From Ilyonectria destructans (taxonomy: Eukaryota; Ascomycota; Sordariomycetes; Hypocreales; Nectriaceae), in the NCBI GenBank assembly GCA_020740775.1, contig JAHEWK010000012.1:434001-498000 (forward strand): a stretch of DNA of 64,000 nucleotides, in the 5' to 3' direction. Positions 43,725-56,000 of this stretch are shown here, piece after piece (within the stretch, counting starts at the first letter, position 1; each line of letters starts with the position of its first letter). Position numbers and translations under genes: made by a program. The notes below the pieces were generated by a model. The model worked only from the letters and a program-made list of their open reading frames with translations. It did not search any database and was not told the DNA's origin.

Positions 43725-45897
43725 TTAGGCCCGGCCCCCGCGGCCCTTCTTGTTGGGCACTGTGGTCCAGCCATCATCTTCCACGGCGGGAGTGGAAGGC
43801 TCAGAGTCGGCGCCGGTGGAAGCGGCGGGCTGAGCGGACGATCCGTTGGCGCGGGCAGGTCGCGCGTCAGTTCGGGCGTCGGTTCGGGAGTCAGACCGGG
43901 AGTCCATGCGAGAGCCGCGGGCAGCGCCGCCGCCTCGGCCACCTCGACCTCCACGTCCACGCTCGCTGCCGGCAGATCGCCAGCTAGAAGCCTCGGCAGC
44001 CCGTGACTTGACGTTGTCTCGGGGCTCACGCGGTTCGCGGGGCTCGCGGGGCTCACGGGTTCGGATGGGAACCTTCTGCTCTCCGTTGGCCTTCTCAGCA
44101 GACTCGGCCTTCTCAGCAGTCTCAGCCTTCTCGGCAGACTCAGCGGCGGCAGCAGCGGCCTCCTCTGCTTGCTTGGCAGCCTCAGCGTCGGCCTCAGCCT
44201 GGGCCTCAGCGGCAGCAGCAGCCTCGGCTTCAGCCTTAACAGCGGCCTCCTTCGCAATGCGTCGCTCCTCCTTGGCCTTTTCATCAGCCTCCTTCTTCTC
44301 CTGCACAGCCTGTAGTCTCTTCTCCTCAATCAACTTCTCCTTTGCAGCGGTATCGATGGGACGGGCAGCACCGAAGGGGCTAGCCTTGGAGCTGGAGCCT
44401 GCGGAAGCAGAACCAGGCTCGGCGGCCTCAGATACGGTTCGCTTCGCCAGGTTCAAGCGAGGTCGGCCACCTGGAGCGGGGGCGGCAGACGAAAGAGCAG
44501 GAGAGGGAGGAGCGCTGCCGTCGGGAGAAGTGGGCTTGGCAGACTCGGGGCGCATGCGATCTCGCCACTGCATATCCTTCTCAGCGGCGGTAACAGTTCG
44601 CTCCGCGCGTTCGGGATAATCTCGGCGAGGGGGGCGTGAACCCTCCTCTCGCGGCTCGCCCCAAGCAGGGGGAGCATCACGGCGACCTCCTCGGTGGGAC
44701 TCGCTTCGCTCACCCATACCTCCAGGGGCGGGACGGCTGCCATCTCGGGATCCGGAGCCTTCCTCCTTGGCCACAGGAGACAAAGGTCCACGTCGCTCCC
44801 AAGTCAACTCACGAGTAGGACGGGCCTCAAAACCAGAATCACGATCGCGCGGGGGACCACGCTCGCCAAACTCGGGGCGGCTACGATCGCCACCGAACTC
44901 GGGACGGCTGCGCTCGCCATAGTCGGAACGCCTGGAAGGGTCAGGGCCGCTGAGAGGACCCTTGCGAGTCCAGTCACCCATCTCTCGGATGGAATCGCCC
45001 CTGCCGCTATCACCGCCGCGAGCTAAGGGATGTCAGTCAATGTCAACAGCTATGGGGTAGAGTGTAGCTTACGGGGATCGGCAACCTTGATCCTGACAGT
45101 TCGACCCTGGAACGACTCTCCATCAAGGGTCAGGGCCTTCTCCAAGCCCGCGACAGTGCCAAACTCAACGTAGCCAAAGCCCTTAGGGCGCATGGTCTCA
45201 CGGTCCTCGATCAGGCGGACGCTGGCGACCTCACATCCTTCGAAGAACTCGTTGACGGCCTCATTGGTGATATCATAGGCAAGGTTACCCAGATGGGCGG
45301 TATAGGGAGGCTGGGAGGGGATTCTCTGGGGAGAGCGCTCGCGGACCGAGTATCCTGAGCAAGTCAGCGTCAGTGAGCAGACTGGGAATATAGGTGTGAC
45401 ATACCCCGATCTTGCCAGGCAGAGGCGGAGCCGGAGGTGTAGCGACCTCGGTCGCCGGAGGGCAGGGGCTGAGTGCCTAGGAGAATATGGTCAGTTCACC
45501 GAAAGATTCGTGGCGAGGGGTCAAAAATGGCGCCTACCGGTGACTGTGAGGGAGTTAGCAGAGAGACAACACGAGGAGACAGCGACAGCGACAGCATGGC
45601 TCGGAAGGAGACGACGTACCGTAAGTTTCCTCAACCTCATCAGCCCAAGAGCCTCCACCAAATCCTGTGAGGGGAGTCAGTATGTGGTGGTGATCGGTGG
45701 GGTGGCACGGCGATGTGTGTGCGTGCGGCGGGGCGCGGGCAGCAATGCGACACGGACGAGGGGCAACGAACCTGCTCCTGCTCCATCAGACAGAAAGTCC
45801 CCGAGGGACATCTTCTGCTGTTCCTTCTTTTTGGGAGCTGCGGGCGAGGGGTCGTCAGTAGCTATCTCAGCAGCAGGGAGCGGAGGGACTCACCCAT
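43725..45897 (-). CDS. TIF3: Translation initiation factor eIF4B (Tif3) with one RRM
   Basis: Six exons on the minus strand: 45897-45894 (only ATGG), 45837-45772, 45664-45620, 45476-45405, 45354-45073 and 45022-43725, 588 residues. Spliced N-terminus: MAPKKKEQQKMSLGDFLSDG, then GSWADE, the eIF4B N-terminal signature. An RRM follows (about 77-155), with the RNP-2-like AHLGNLAYDI and RNP-1-like KGFGYVEFG. The rest is Arg/Gly/Asp/Ser-rich repeats, then an Ala/Glu coiled-coil-like stretch and an RG-rich tail. eIF4B stimulates eIF4A helicase and mRNA recruitment to the 43S complex. Donors: GTGAGT, GTTCGT (weak), GTACGT, GTATGT and GTAAGC; all junctions are frame-consistent. The 4-nt first exon is unusual and must be joined to give the conserved MSLGDFL N-terminus. 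Divergent from the Tim17/22-like gene with 713 bp between the starts. Confidence 0.94.
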
Positions 45898-46610
45898 GAT
45901 TGCGGCTTAGGCGGACACGCGCAGCGATTCGACGACCGATGCGCGTAGACTGCAGAGGGAAAGCCGACCCGGGGTTGGCTGTCCTCGCGGCGGGAGTTGG
46001 GCGCGGGGAACGAGGGAGTCGAGTACGGAGTCGGAGGGGAAGGCGGGAGTCGGCCAGTCCGGTAAAGGGCGGTATGGCAGCGCTTGCGGAGGGCGGAGAC
46101 GGTCGTGAGATGTGTTGGCCCCGACGAATGTTGCCGTGTCTGGGGGTTGACGAGTCGAAATTTGCTCGGCGTAGGGAAAAAATGATGATGGAGGCGCCTG
46201 TGAGGGTTGCCTTAATTTTGCCCGGCCAGGAGTGGGAGGCGCTAGCCCTAAAGAGCGTTAGTTTCACCCGCCGGTCCCCTTTCTCGCTTGCAGGTTTTCC
46301 CTCCGCGACCAGGAAGGAGCAGCCTTGGGCTTGGGCACCCGCCGATGTCACGGGTTTTTGACAGCATTTCATTCGTCCTCTGTCTTCTCCATTCAGACCG
46401 TACCGTCTTTTTGATATCTTCCGCGACGACCACCGTAACGAGAGCAGTCGTCTCGCAAGCCATGTAATTGTATTGTATCAAACCCCATTTTTGTAATTAT
46501 ACCAGCCTTGTGTCTTTTCCCTCCAGCGCTCCTCCTCGATCCTCGATCCGCTTAACCCCGCCTCACCATCTCCTCGCCTCTCATCCTCACCACAGAGCCG
46601 CATCATCGCC
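45898..46610. promoter_or_regulatory. Intergenic region between eIF4B and the Tim17/22-like gene
   Basis: 713 bp between divergent starts, necessarily containing both promoters. CT-rich stretches lie next to both starts. No coding frame supportable. Confidence 0.5.
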
Positions 46611-47413
46611 ATGGCCGATAGCAGCAGTCGAGATCCCCAATCGGCCCCCGTTAGCCGCCGCAATTCGCCTCGTGGAATCTTTGCCCCCGAGATTGTCGAC
46701 CTTTTCCTCCCTCCTCTCAAAGTAGGCGGCTGGTCTGGTACGTGTCATATTCACGATTAAGCAACCAAGAACAGTATGCTCACCTACGCTCTCAGGAACT
46801 GCCGGTGTGTTAGCTGGTGTTGGAGGCTCCATCTTTAAAGAAGGCAACCCCGTAATCTGGGGTGCAGTTTCCGGGTTTCAGTGGTTCACTCTTGGAACCA
46901 GCTTCTGGTGTAAGTTGTCGTACCGTGTGCTTTTTTTTCATGACCCGTACTCACAATTCTCAAGTCACAAGGAGCATCATGATTCAAGCATGGGGTGGTG
47001 AAAAACAGGTCACACCCTCTGAAAAAATCAAGGCCAGCGCGATTGCTGGTACAGTGGCTGGTGCAGTAGGAGGCTTAATTCGTACGGTTGACCCCTCATG
47101 AAAGGATTCGGCATTTTATTCACACTTCGCAGGCGGGCCATCGAACATCCTCCCGGCCATAGTTTGCTGGACAGCTTTTGGTGCTGGAGGGCAGATGATT
47201 GTGAATCGCATGGCGACGCGCGAGCCCAAAGTCAAAGACGAGAACGACAGCTGGTTCCGATCTAAATGGAGCCCTCTCAAGAAACTTACAGACGCAGAAT
47301 ACATCGACTTGATGGAGGAGAAAATTTTGAGGGTAGACGCCGACATTGCGCTTGTTGATGATCGCATTGCTGATCTGAGGATTGCGGAGAAGAAAGCCCA
47401 GGAGCAGACATGA
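46611..47413 (+). CDS. Small Tim17/22-like glycine-rich membrane protein
   Basis: Four exons: 46611-46737, 46796-46909, 46965-47081 and 47133-47413, 212 residues. Two glycine-rich hydrophobic stretches, GTAGVLAGVGGSIFKEGNPVIWGAVSGFQWFTLG and AIAGTVAGAVGGLIRGPSNILPAIVCWTAFGAGGQ, have the Gly spacing seen in the Tim17/Tim22/Tim23 superfamily. The N-terminus is Ser/Arg-rich. After the helices comes a hydrophilic, coiled-coil-like tail (LMEEKILRVDADIALVDDRIADL). Superfamily membership, if right, points to a mitochondrial inner-membrane or lipid-bilayer role, but I cannot name the orthologue. Donors are GTACGT, GTAAGT and GTACGG; each splice restores the frame. Introns are 51-58 nt, near the fungal minimum. 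Confidence 0.8.
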
Positions 47414-49840
47414 CCAGATACCCCTTCTTCCTGATAGACAAAATTATTTACCATGCAAAGCACGCGGGGAACTTATCGTCCTGTTTTACCCCCGGAGATC
47501 CATATCAACAGTAAAAATCGAGGGGGAGATCCTTGACGTCTCATTGGTGACTGTTGGGTATGTAGAAAAGCGGCTGAAGTGGCTCTGTCCAAATGCCATG
47601 TGCCACGCATCGGCACATGGAGTACGCACTGGACTCTCGGATGATTACTAGTAGCTGCGTATCATTTCAACCCCGCCCTTCCAGGATTGCACGGAGCCTC
47701 ACCAACAAACCTCCGTTCCCCAACAACTTCAACCTCTAGCCAATCAGTACGGCAGAATGCGTCCCCGGACACCGAAACACAAAAGGTGACATGGCATCGC
47801 ATGGCATGACATAGTAATGATGAGTGAAGATGATTGGCAAATGTCAGGAGCGTACGCTATGACACGCCACCGTAAGAGGATACGCCTAGGAAGCAACCTA
47901 CTGAAGGAAACAAGGATGAGACATCTTGCATGGGACGTGATTTGCATGTCGGAGGGAGCTATCGATAGATTGGGCCCGCCATGGACGTTGTGGTGTGGCT
48001 TGCAAACGGTGTCTCTAGCTTTGTCATCAAGAGTCGGCGAGCCAAGGGCGCATGGTTCGGCTTGATATCAGAGCAGAGGGATGGCACGGTCACAGACGCT
48101 TTTTAGTTCAGTAGTCGATCTCCCGCCAGGGCTCCCCAACCTTGGCGAGAAGGTAGACGCTAAGAAAATGCACAGAGATCAGTGGGCAAAAATCATGTGC
48201 CACATGCCCGTAAATAGGGAACGATAGGCGGCAGGAATGGTTTACTGATAAATGATGTGGGTGGTGTAGATGTTCGGACAGTCGCCGAGGGTTGCAGCGG
48301 CAGAACAACCCTAGACACTACTTTGACTGTAGGTGTCTAGACGTGCAGGGTAGAGTTAGAGCGAAACTACTGTACTTCGTTCAGTGCCACCAATAAAGGA
48401 ACAAATAACGGTGTGTTGCTTCACCTTCCCCGCACCGAAGTCGAGGATGAGTGACTGTGAGCACTAATGACGAATTCGCGGTTAATGCAGAGAGATGTGC
48501 CCCGAGAAGATAGTATTGGTGATTTCCGTGTAGATGAGGGCAGCGGGCACCATTGGAAAGTGACCTGACGTGAGAGTTTTGTAGGAAACGACCCGCCAGA
48601 AGCACCAAGCCAAAATGAAACGGTAGATTGAGCGTAACGCTTGATCCGCCAAGACGCTCAGTGCTGACTGCAGACCGCCCGTGTGTAACTTTTGGTGTTG
48701 ATGGGCGATCGACGCCGTGCCTACTCGCACATCCGTCCGTAGTATTTATTTCGATATCGGCCAGAAACCAACTTGGCTGAAGGAAGGCACCTGGAATACG
48801 AAATTCTCTTGGCTGTCTTGGTCGAGGATCCGGCCGAGATGACAGAGATTAATATATGTGTGCTGAAGAATGGATCCGGGGCGCATCAAATGGCAACGAC
48901 ACATGGGCATTTCGGGAAATGGTACGTACCGCAGGAAACGCAGCTCCTGGAAAAATACACCGGGAAATGTGGAAATGGTGTGGGATGGTCCGTGCCCTTA
49001 CCAAGCGACGCCAGACGGGAGGCGCCAGTGCGTGCAGTACGTACCCCTCGTTCGCTGGGACCTCCCTGCCACTGCCACACTGGCAACAGCTGGCTGGGGG
49101 TCGGCGGACTTTGGGCTACTTACGGGGAGCATCAGAACCTATTACAGCCCTGCGCCTGGCCTCTGTAGCTATAGGTACCTTAGGTACGCGGATTACCAGG
49201 TAGCGCTCTGATGGCGGCCCTCTAGAGGTAGCTAATGAGACTGGCCAACTGGGACAGGGGCTGACCCCAGCGAACGCAAGCCCACCCATCAGAGATACCT
49301 AGGTACGTACCTTCTGTACCCAGCGACAATGGCTGGTAGATGGCTTACTCCATCCATCACTAAACTTCCCGGGCCATTTCCGTCTTCTCCAACTCGACGT
49401 ATCTTTTGTCGCAGGCCCCTCGACGCCCCTTCAACTCTCCCTCTTCCTCTTCCGCCGCCTCGCAGCTCTCCCCCGGCGTCGTTGTCGACTGCGATCCTGG
49501 CCTTGCGCGCCCCAACTCCGAGCTATCTCGTCGCCCCTTTTCCTCCACCGCGACCGGCGCCCTTGACGTCACGATTCCCAAACGTCCCTCTGAGCTTCGA
49601 CTTATCTGGCTACAACCCGCCGCCAATCCTGGCTCGTCACCCCTTGAGCTCGACTCCACGCCGAACCTTCCGAGTCTAAAACACCACGGCATTCGAGCAT
49701 CGCCACACTCGAGTCGCATCCATTGCGTCGTTTGCGCGGGAAGCTGCCCCTCGGTTGTCCAGGAGGTCGAGCGACGGAAGTTGTGGGACGCACCGGAAGC
49801 TCGGCATCGCACAACCATTCGCATATCCGGACCCGCGGCG

Positions 49841-49849
49841 ATGGCGTAG
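49841..49849 (+). promoter_or_regulatory. Minimal upstream ORF (Met-Ala-stop) in the Fmp27 leader
   Basis: ATG GCG TAG, about 170 nt before the Fmp27 start codon. A second short uORF, ATG ACG ACT TGA, lies at 49859-49870. Both are upstream of the 5' UTR intron. They might limit translation of the very large ORF. Confidence 0.4.
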
Positions 49850-49911
49850 CCCCCCTTCATGACGACTTGAGTGAAAGGGAGGGCTTCGTACCTCTTCTGT
49901 TAGGAAGACAT

Positions 49912-49980
49912 GTAAGTTGAGGATACCACGCCACCTTGTTTACACCGCCCTTGTACTAACGTTGTGTGTTCGTTGCGCAG
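49912..49980 (+). other. 5' UTR intron of the Fmp27 gene
   Basis: GTAAGT donor at 49912, a perfect TACTAAC at 49954-49960, and a GCGCAG acceptor ending at 49980, 38 nt before the start codon. Length 69 nt. All three splice signals are the best in the window. Confidence 0.75.
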
Positions 49981-50017
49981 TCAACCCAGCAGCGAGGCTT
50001 GCGAGAGCCTGTAAATC

Positions 50018-53000
50018 ATGGCTCTCCTCAATCCGACCTTCGTGTTCGGTCTAATCGTGCTGCTCTATTTGTCGTCCTTCGTCCTCCTTGCGGTCCTTCG
50101 AATTCTTACAGGAATATCCATCCAGCGAATCGGCTACTTCTCCCTGCGACGCCTGGCATACACCCCTCGAGATGGATGCAGGATTGAGATTCGAGGGCTC
50201 GGACTCAACGTCCATCGCCCGACATTCGCCCAGCCGACATGGGTGAGCCTGGTCCTGAGTGAGCTCATCGTCACACTGGACATCCGAGAGCTGGAAGGAA
50301 ACAACAAGCCTGCCGAATCAGATGGCGAATCGAGCGATACGGATACGGACAAGAATAAGACATCCGACGCCAAATCTAATCCTATACCCCGATCACGATC
50401 CTCCCGACAGGGCGCACACACAATCATTCGAAGCGAGACATGGAAGAAGCTTACTAACGTCAAGGAGAAGATCAAAAGGCTCCACAAGAACATCAACTGG
50501 CTCAGGCTGATCGATGTGGTCGCTACCAACTCCATTATCAATATTGTGGATGTCGGCAACATCCAGGTTGGAAGCTTCACGGTGTCCGTCGACACCCGGC
50601 CCAAGATGGTCGATCGTGCGCGGTTCTTTGTCCAAGGAAAGCATTCACCAAGCAAGGATCGACAGGCCGAGTGGACAATGACCGTTCGGAGTGTCCTGTT
50701 CACGGCCGATGGAAACGAATCGATGGAATTGCTGGACCACCTATTCCTTAACATCCACGGATTCTTGTACAAGTCAAGGGAAGGATTGCGAGATGCCGCA
50801 GTGTCTTTGAAGCTTGGACGACTTCACATCCCCCTTGACGACATGCAAACCTGCCTTACCAAACTGAAACAATGTCGCAAGGACCCGAAGTCTCCGGGCG
50901 CGGATGAGCCCATTGACATTTTCCTAGGAAAGGTGGTACAGGAGGTGGATGAACCAGGTAGCACGAATGCGGACTTGATGAGGACTGTGTCCGATTCCAA
51001 GGAGTTCTTCAGCTCCATCTTGCGAGGCATAAAGGAAGTTCAATTGGCAGTCAGTTTCCTAGGTCTGACGTCCAAGGTCCAGCCTGTCAAAGCTGGAGCC
51101 AATCCCATATTGCTGAATGCTGCGATGAAAGAGGTCGGTATTGATCTTCACCGACTTGATCCCAAGTCCCCTGCCCACAGGATGTACTTCCCCCCCGAGG
51201 CAATTGCCCACGAGGCGTTGGGCGCCGCTCTGTCAATTTCCGTTGGCCTAGATGACGGCAATGGTCAGTCCGATCGTCTCATTTATATCCCGATGGCCAC
51301 GACAACGGTCAAGACAACACTGCTGTCCAAAACTGTGGAGGTCTTGCAAGGCGGAAAGGCCGAAGAGAGGAACGCAAACATCATGTTTGCCAACTCCGTC
51401 GTCACCTCGCCCTCTGTCGACCTCGATCCCCGCCACATCCCCCTCCTTCTTGCTCTCATGAAGTCGAAACCAAAGGCTCAAAAAGCACAAACCAACAACC
51501 GCCATATAATCTCACGCCTCCTACCCAAGGCAAATATCAAGTTCTCCATGCATGAGCCAGTCGTGCGCATCAAACTCAAGCCATTGCAGAAGACGGAGGA
51601 CCCAGACGACTTTGACCTCATCATCTCATCTATTTCATCAATCTCCATCGACATGGAATCCTCCCATTCTATCATTGAGGACCTTCATTACTCCCTGGAT
51701 GGCGCAGTGCGCCTTCAATCTCATGATCTTTACTACCAAACTAATACGGGCGACCGATTTAATCTCATTACTACCGAGTCATTTGATATGAAAGTGCATC
51801 TGGGCGCAAGGCCCGATGTCTATGTCGAAATGACAGGAAACATCCAGTCCGCCGCTATCAGCATGGTCAGACCTGAAATCACGGATGGCCTCCGTCAAAT
51901 TGTCCGAGAGTTACGATTCGACGTGGAACCGGAGAAGGGCCCGGCTGTTAAAGCCTCAAGGGGCCATAATTTCCTTCGCTCAGCGCCGAGCTGGCTTCTC
52001 CGCTACCAGGTTGATATAACTGACTTCAGTGTCGAGATTGCCGGGATTGACGAAGACATTTCGGACGACACCCGCGGAATATTCCTACACTGGGACCATG
52101 CATCGGCCGAGTACCGCGCTCATCGATTTGATGGTCTGCAGAGACGGGTGTCTCGAAGACGCGCCAATAGCCGATCCATGACGCAGTCTGACTCTGACCT
52201 GACGCCTCCGTCCGGCTCCCCCCGGCCCAAAAAGAAGCCGCAAAACATTGGAGATGGTCGCCGACTTACCTTACACGCCCGAGGAATTGAGGCACAGATC
52301 ATGGACGCCATTGACAGGCTGGAACCAGAGCCCTTCTTTAGCATCCCCCGTCTCGAGTTGTTACTATCTGCGGCAAGCGATGCTCATGGGCCCACATTCA
52401 ACATTCAAGTGACGGTGCGGACCATTCTTGCCCAGTACTCCCTATATCGACACTATGCTATTGGAGTAGCTGTCATGACCCTGCGGAAGGCTTTTATGCA
52501 GACAGGCCGTGACCTTCCACGACACAGGCATGACAGCAACCCGAAGGACCTATCTCCGCCTTCCAGTCGTCTAGCACCCCCAGGCTCTCCCCAAGATGAC
52601 GGCGGTTCGCGGTCTACCAGCACCCCGGAGATGGTTACATTCGACTTCAAGGCGGCCCTGGTGCAGCTGAAGGCTGAGATGCCACACGACCCAGCCATGA
52701 TGCTACACATGTATGGCCTGGAGATGGGCCGGCAGAGATGGTCTACTCCCTACATTGCCGCAAAACTTGTTCGACTATACACTGAACCCCCACGAATGCG
52801 GAATGTCTGGGCTAGAGTAGTCAGCATCAAGACGGGCCGCCTTGATTTCCGCGAGTCTAGACGGAAGTCACCACAAGGCGCTGTCATCGAAGAGAAGATG
52901 ATTGATATTGTGACGGAGGCTGTCCGAATTGGTATTCCGCACGAGGTCATCCTCAGTCGCATCAGTGACAACATCATCAACGTCATTAAGGCAGTGCAGC

Positions 53001-56000
53001 AGCTTCACCATCGCTTCAAGACAGGAACCAACGAATACATTCTCGAAAAGAAGCCTGAAGGCCCCAAGACGGTGCCAAAGGTTTCTGTCAGAGCTCGAAA
53101 TTTCCTCTTTGAACTGGAAGACGGCGCCTTCGAGTGGAAACTCGGCATGATCTATCGAACCGGCCGTATCGAGCAAGTACAGCGAATTGCTCGAGAGGAG
53201 GCCTTCCGGGTCAAGCTGAAGAGAGTTCGCGAGGACGAGATTCGGAGAGGGAATAGCAAGATGCGATCACGATCGACTTTCCCACGAGGAAGAAACGATG
53301 CGCCTTCTACGTCCTCAGTCCGCAGTCGAAGCCTGGATGGAATAAGCGGGACAAACGGCCACAATGGCACCCACCGCGGAAGGGTTCCTAGATATGATCC
53401 TGAGTCGGAGAACTTTGCGGTCAACGGATACTCCAAGGTTTCTGAGCACGCTGCTCGGTACCACTTGGATGTGTTCAATGGCCAGAACTGGAAGAAGCGC
53501 ATCGAAAAGGCTTACCAGTTGTGTCAGAATAACGTCAAGGAGGCTCGAAGCCAGTTTTGGGGCCCTAGCCAACTTCCGGACGATTTCGAAGAAGCTGAGA
53601 ATCTCCTCGAGGTTCCCCCACGACCGGCATTGATGTCTACACTAATTAATGATCTGCATTTTACCCTCGATAAACCAACGTTCCCGATGAAGGACCTTCC
53701 GGACTTTGTGCACAAGATCGGAAAGGGAATGCCCAGGGATATGCAGTATAGTCTGCTTGTTCCAATGCATGTCGGCATCGAGATGGGTGAGGCCAAGGTC
53801 ACACTGCGCGACTACCCGTTGCCGTTCTTGCACATTCCTCCCATGAAGTACGGGCAGTCTCCGAAGCTTCAGTCTGTGTCGCTGAAGTCGAACTTCGTCA
53901 TTGCTGAAGAATTCCGAGGAGTCGAGTCGACTCGCCGAGTTCGAGTCAACGTCATCCCTCCTAGGAACGCATCGGGAGAGGGCAGCTTTGCAATCGAGGT
54001 CCGTCGTACAATCGGCCCTGTCAAGTCATACTCCGATGTGTACATGGACGTCAACACTGCTCTGCCGACCCGCTTCACTTGGGGTCCCTGCTACCAGCCA
54101 GCTGTCCAGGATATGATGATGGTCATCGAGTCCTTCACGAAGCCTCAATTCGATCCATCTGAGAGGGTTGGCTTCTGGGACAAGCTCCGACTCAACTTCC
54201 ATTCCAGGATACATGCAGCTTGGAAGGGTGACGGCGACGTGCACCTTGCGCTAAAGGGCACTCGCGATCCATACCAGGTCACAGGAAATGGCGCAGGCTT
54301 CCTCATGTGTTGGCGCAATGATGTCAAGTGGAACGTCAACGCAGATGACGATCCGAAGCGATTCATCGCTGTCGAAAGTAGCGAGTATGTTCTTGCGATT
54401 CCGGACTACAGCCACGAAGTCCGGGAAGCAGCGCGACAGCAGAATGAGCTTGAGAGGCATACGCCCGAAGACAAGTTCAAGACCGAGGCCACATTTAAGA
54501 AGGTCGTGATGAAACTTTCGGGTAAAGTCCAGTTCCTTCTTGGTCTCATCTTCGAGCGTGCCATCGAGGATGGACTGCGCAGTTTCGAATTCAGACCTCA
54601 CTACGACATTGTTCTCAAGAACCCGCACTTTGCGAAAGACGAAGACGGTCTTCCGTACGACGCCATGCGTGGTTTCAGGAGTCGACATATTCATTTGTCA
54701 ATCGCAGTCCGGGCCCCAGTTGACCGTGATTGGTTATCCGAAAACCCAGAACCATCACGGAGCTACAACACAGTCCATCTTACCCCTCGCTTCTTCACGC
54801 ACTTCTTCGCTTGGTGGGGCCTCTTCGGCCAGCCTTTGTCACTACCCATTCGTCAAGGAACCCTCTTCCCAGGTCGTGAGAAGAACAGCAAGAAGTTTGG
54901 CCGACATCTGGCGACTGTCAAGTATAACCTTCTCCTAGCACCGCTGTTCCTGAGTCACATCTACAAACACAAGGACGTGGAGGACTACTCGGAGAATGCT
55001 GTTTCCGCCACTGGTGTCAAGGTCCGCTTTGACAGTTTCTCCTTGGATCTGCATCAAAGAAGAGAAGAGTTCAACACCCTTGGAAAGGACGGAAACACTG
55101 AAACGGCTCGAACCTCTGGGATCAAGATTCACGCGGCTCAGTTGGATCTCGTCAGCGCAGACATCCGTGCCGTGTCGGCAAGTTTGAAGGGAACGACTAC
55201 GGAGGCCATCAAGAAGGGGTCCATCGCAACCTTGATGAGTGATGCAGAAGATAAGCCAGATTTGTCCCGTTTCACGATCCCGGACAATGACTTTAGCTGG
55301 ATTGATATGGATGACTTTGTCGAGTTGGATTGGATTCTGCCAACCGAACCGCATCCTGACACCAAGATCCTGCCTCTCGTCTACGCTCCTCGATTGACCT
55401 ACTTCCGCCAAACTGACATTGGGGGTGTCATTGCTGGAGACCCAACCAGAACGAGTCCATTTGGCAACGAACCCACACACTTTTGCATCCTGAACCATGA
55501 CAACGACCCAATTCGAGTCCAAGGCCAACTTATCCAGGAGCGACTTGACCAACTTGGTGTCCAGATACAGACGCATGCTCGTAATGTGGGCGAAGCGGAG
55601 TTGAAGGTTATCAGGTCTGATGGGAAAGACCCCGAGTTGGTACAAGACTTTGAAGCATTGCGGAAACATACCAGTGTTTTGCGCGAGAAGAAGGAGTTCC
55701 TGGAATCCCTGCTGAGCCAGACAGAGGCGAAGCCATCATGGAGTAGCCAACGAATGAGTGGAGACCGGAAGCGATCTGTGGGCTCGATTGGCATTCATGA
55801 CGAGACTCTCCATATTCCACCAAGCACGGAGTTCGAAAGCGAGTTCAACAACCGGTTCGTCATCCACAATATGCAACTGAAGTGGAACAACTTGTTGCGA
55901 AACATCGTACTTCGCTACTTCCACCAGAACAGCCAACGACGTGGATTCGTCTACTATCTCTCACGCCCGGCCATCAAGTTTATTCTGGACATTGTGGAGG

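Larger units (their letters stand above)
47414..50017. other. Intergenic region and leader of the Fmp27 gene
   Basis: No supportable protein gene. Palindromic TACGTA/CCTAGG steps occur around 49170-49190 and 49298-49312. The last ~700 bp is the probable Fmp27 leader; it contains two tiny upstream ORFs and a 5' UTR intron, listed separately. Frames at 48773-49211 and 49329-49849 are Pro/Ser/Arg-rich or lack motifs. Confidence 0.45.

Noticed and set aside
43846..44619. 257-codon + strand frame opposite eIF4B
   Set aside because: It is the antisense of the Ala/Glu/Arg-rich repeats of eIF4B and reads as Ala/Ser-rich low complexity; the minus-strand frame has RRM context and spliced exons.
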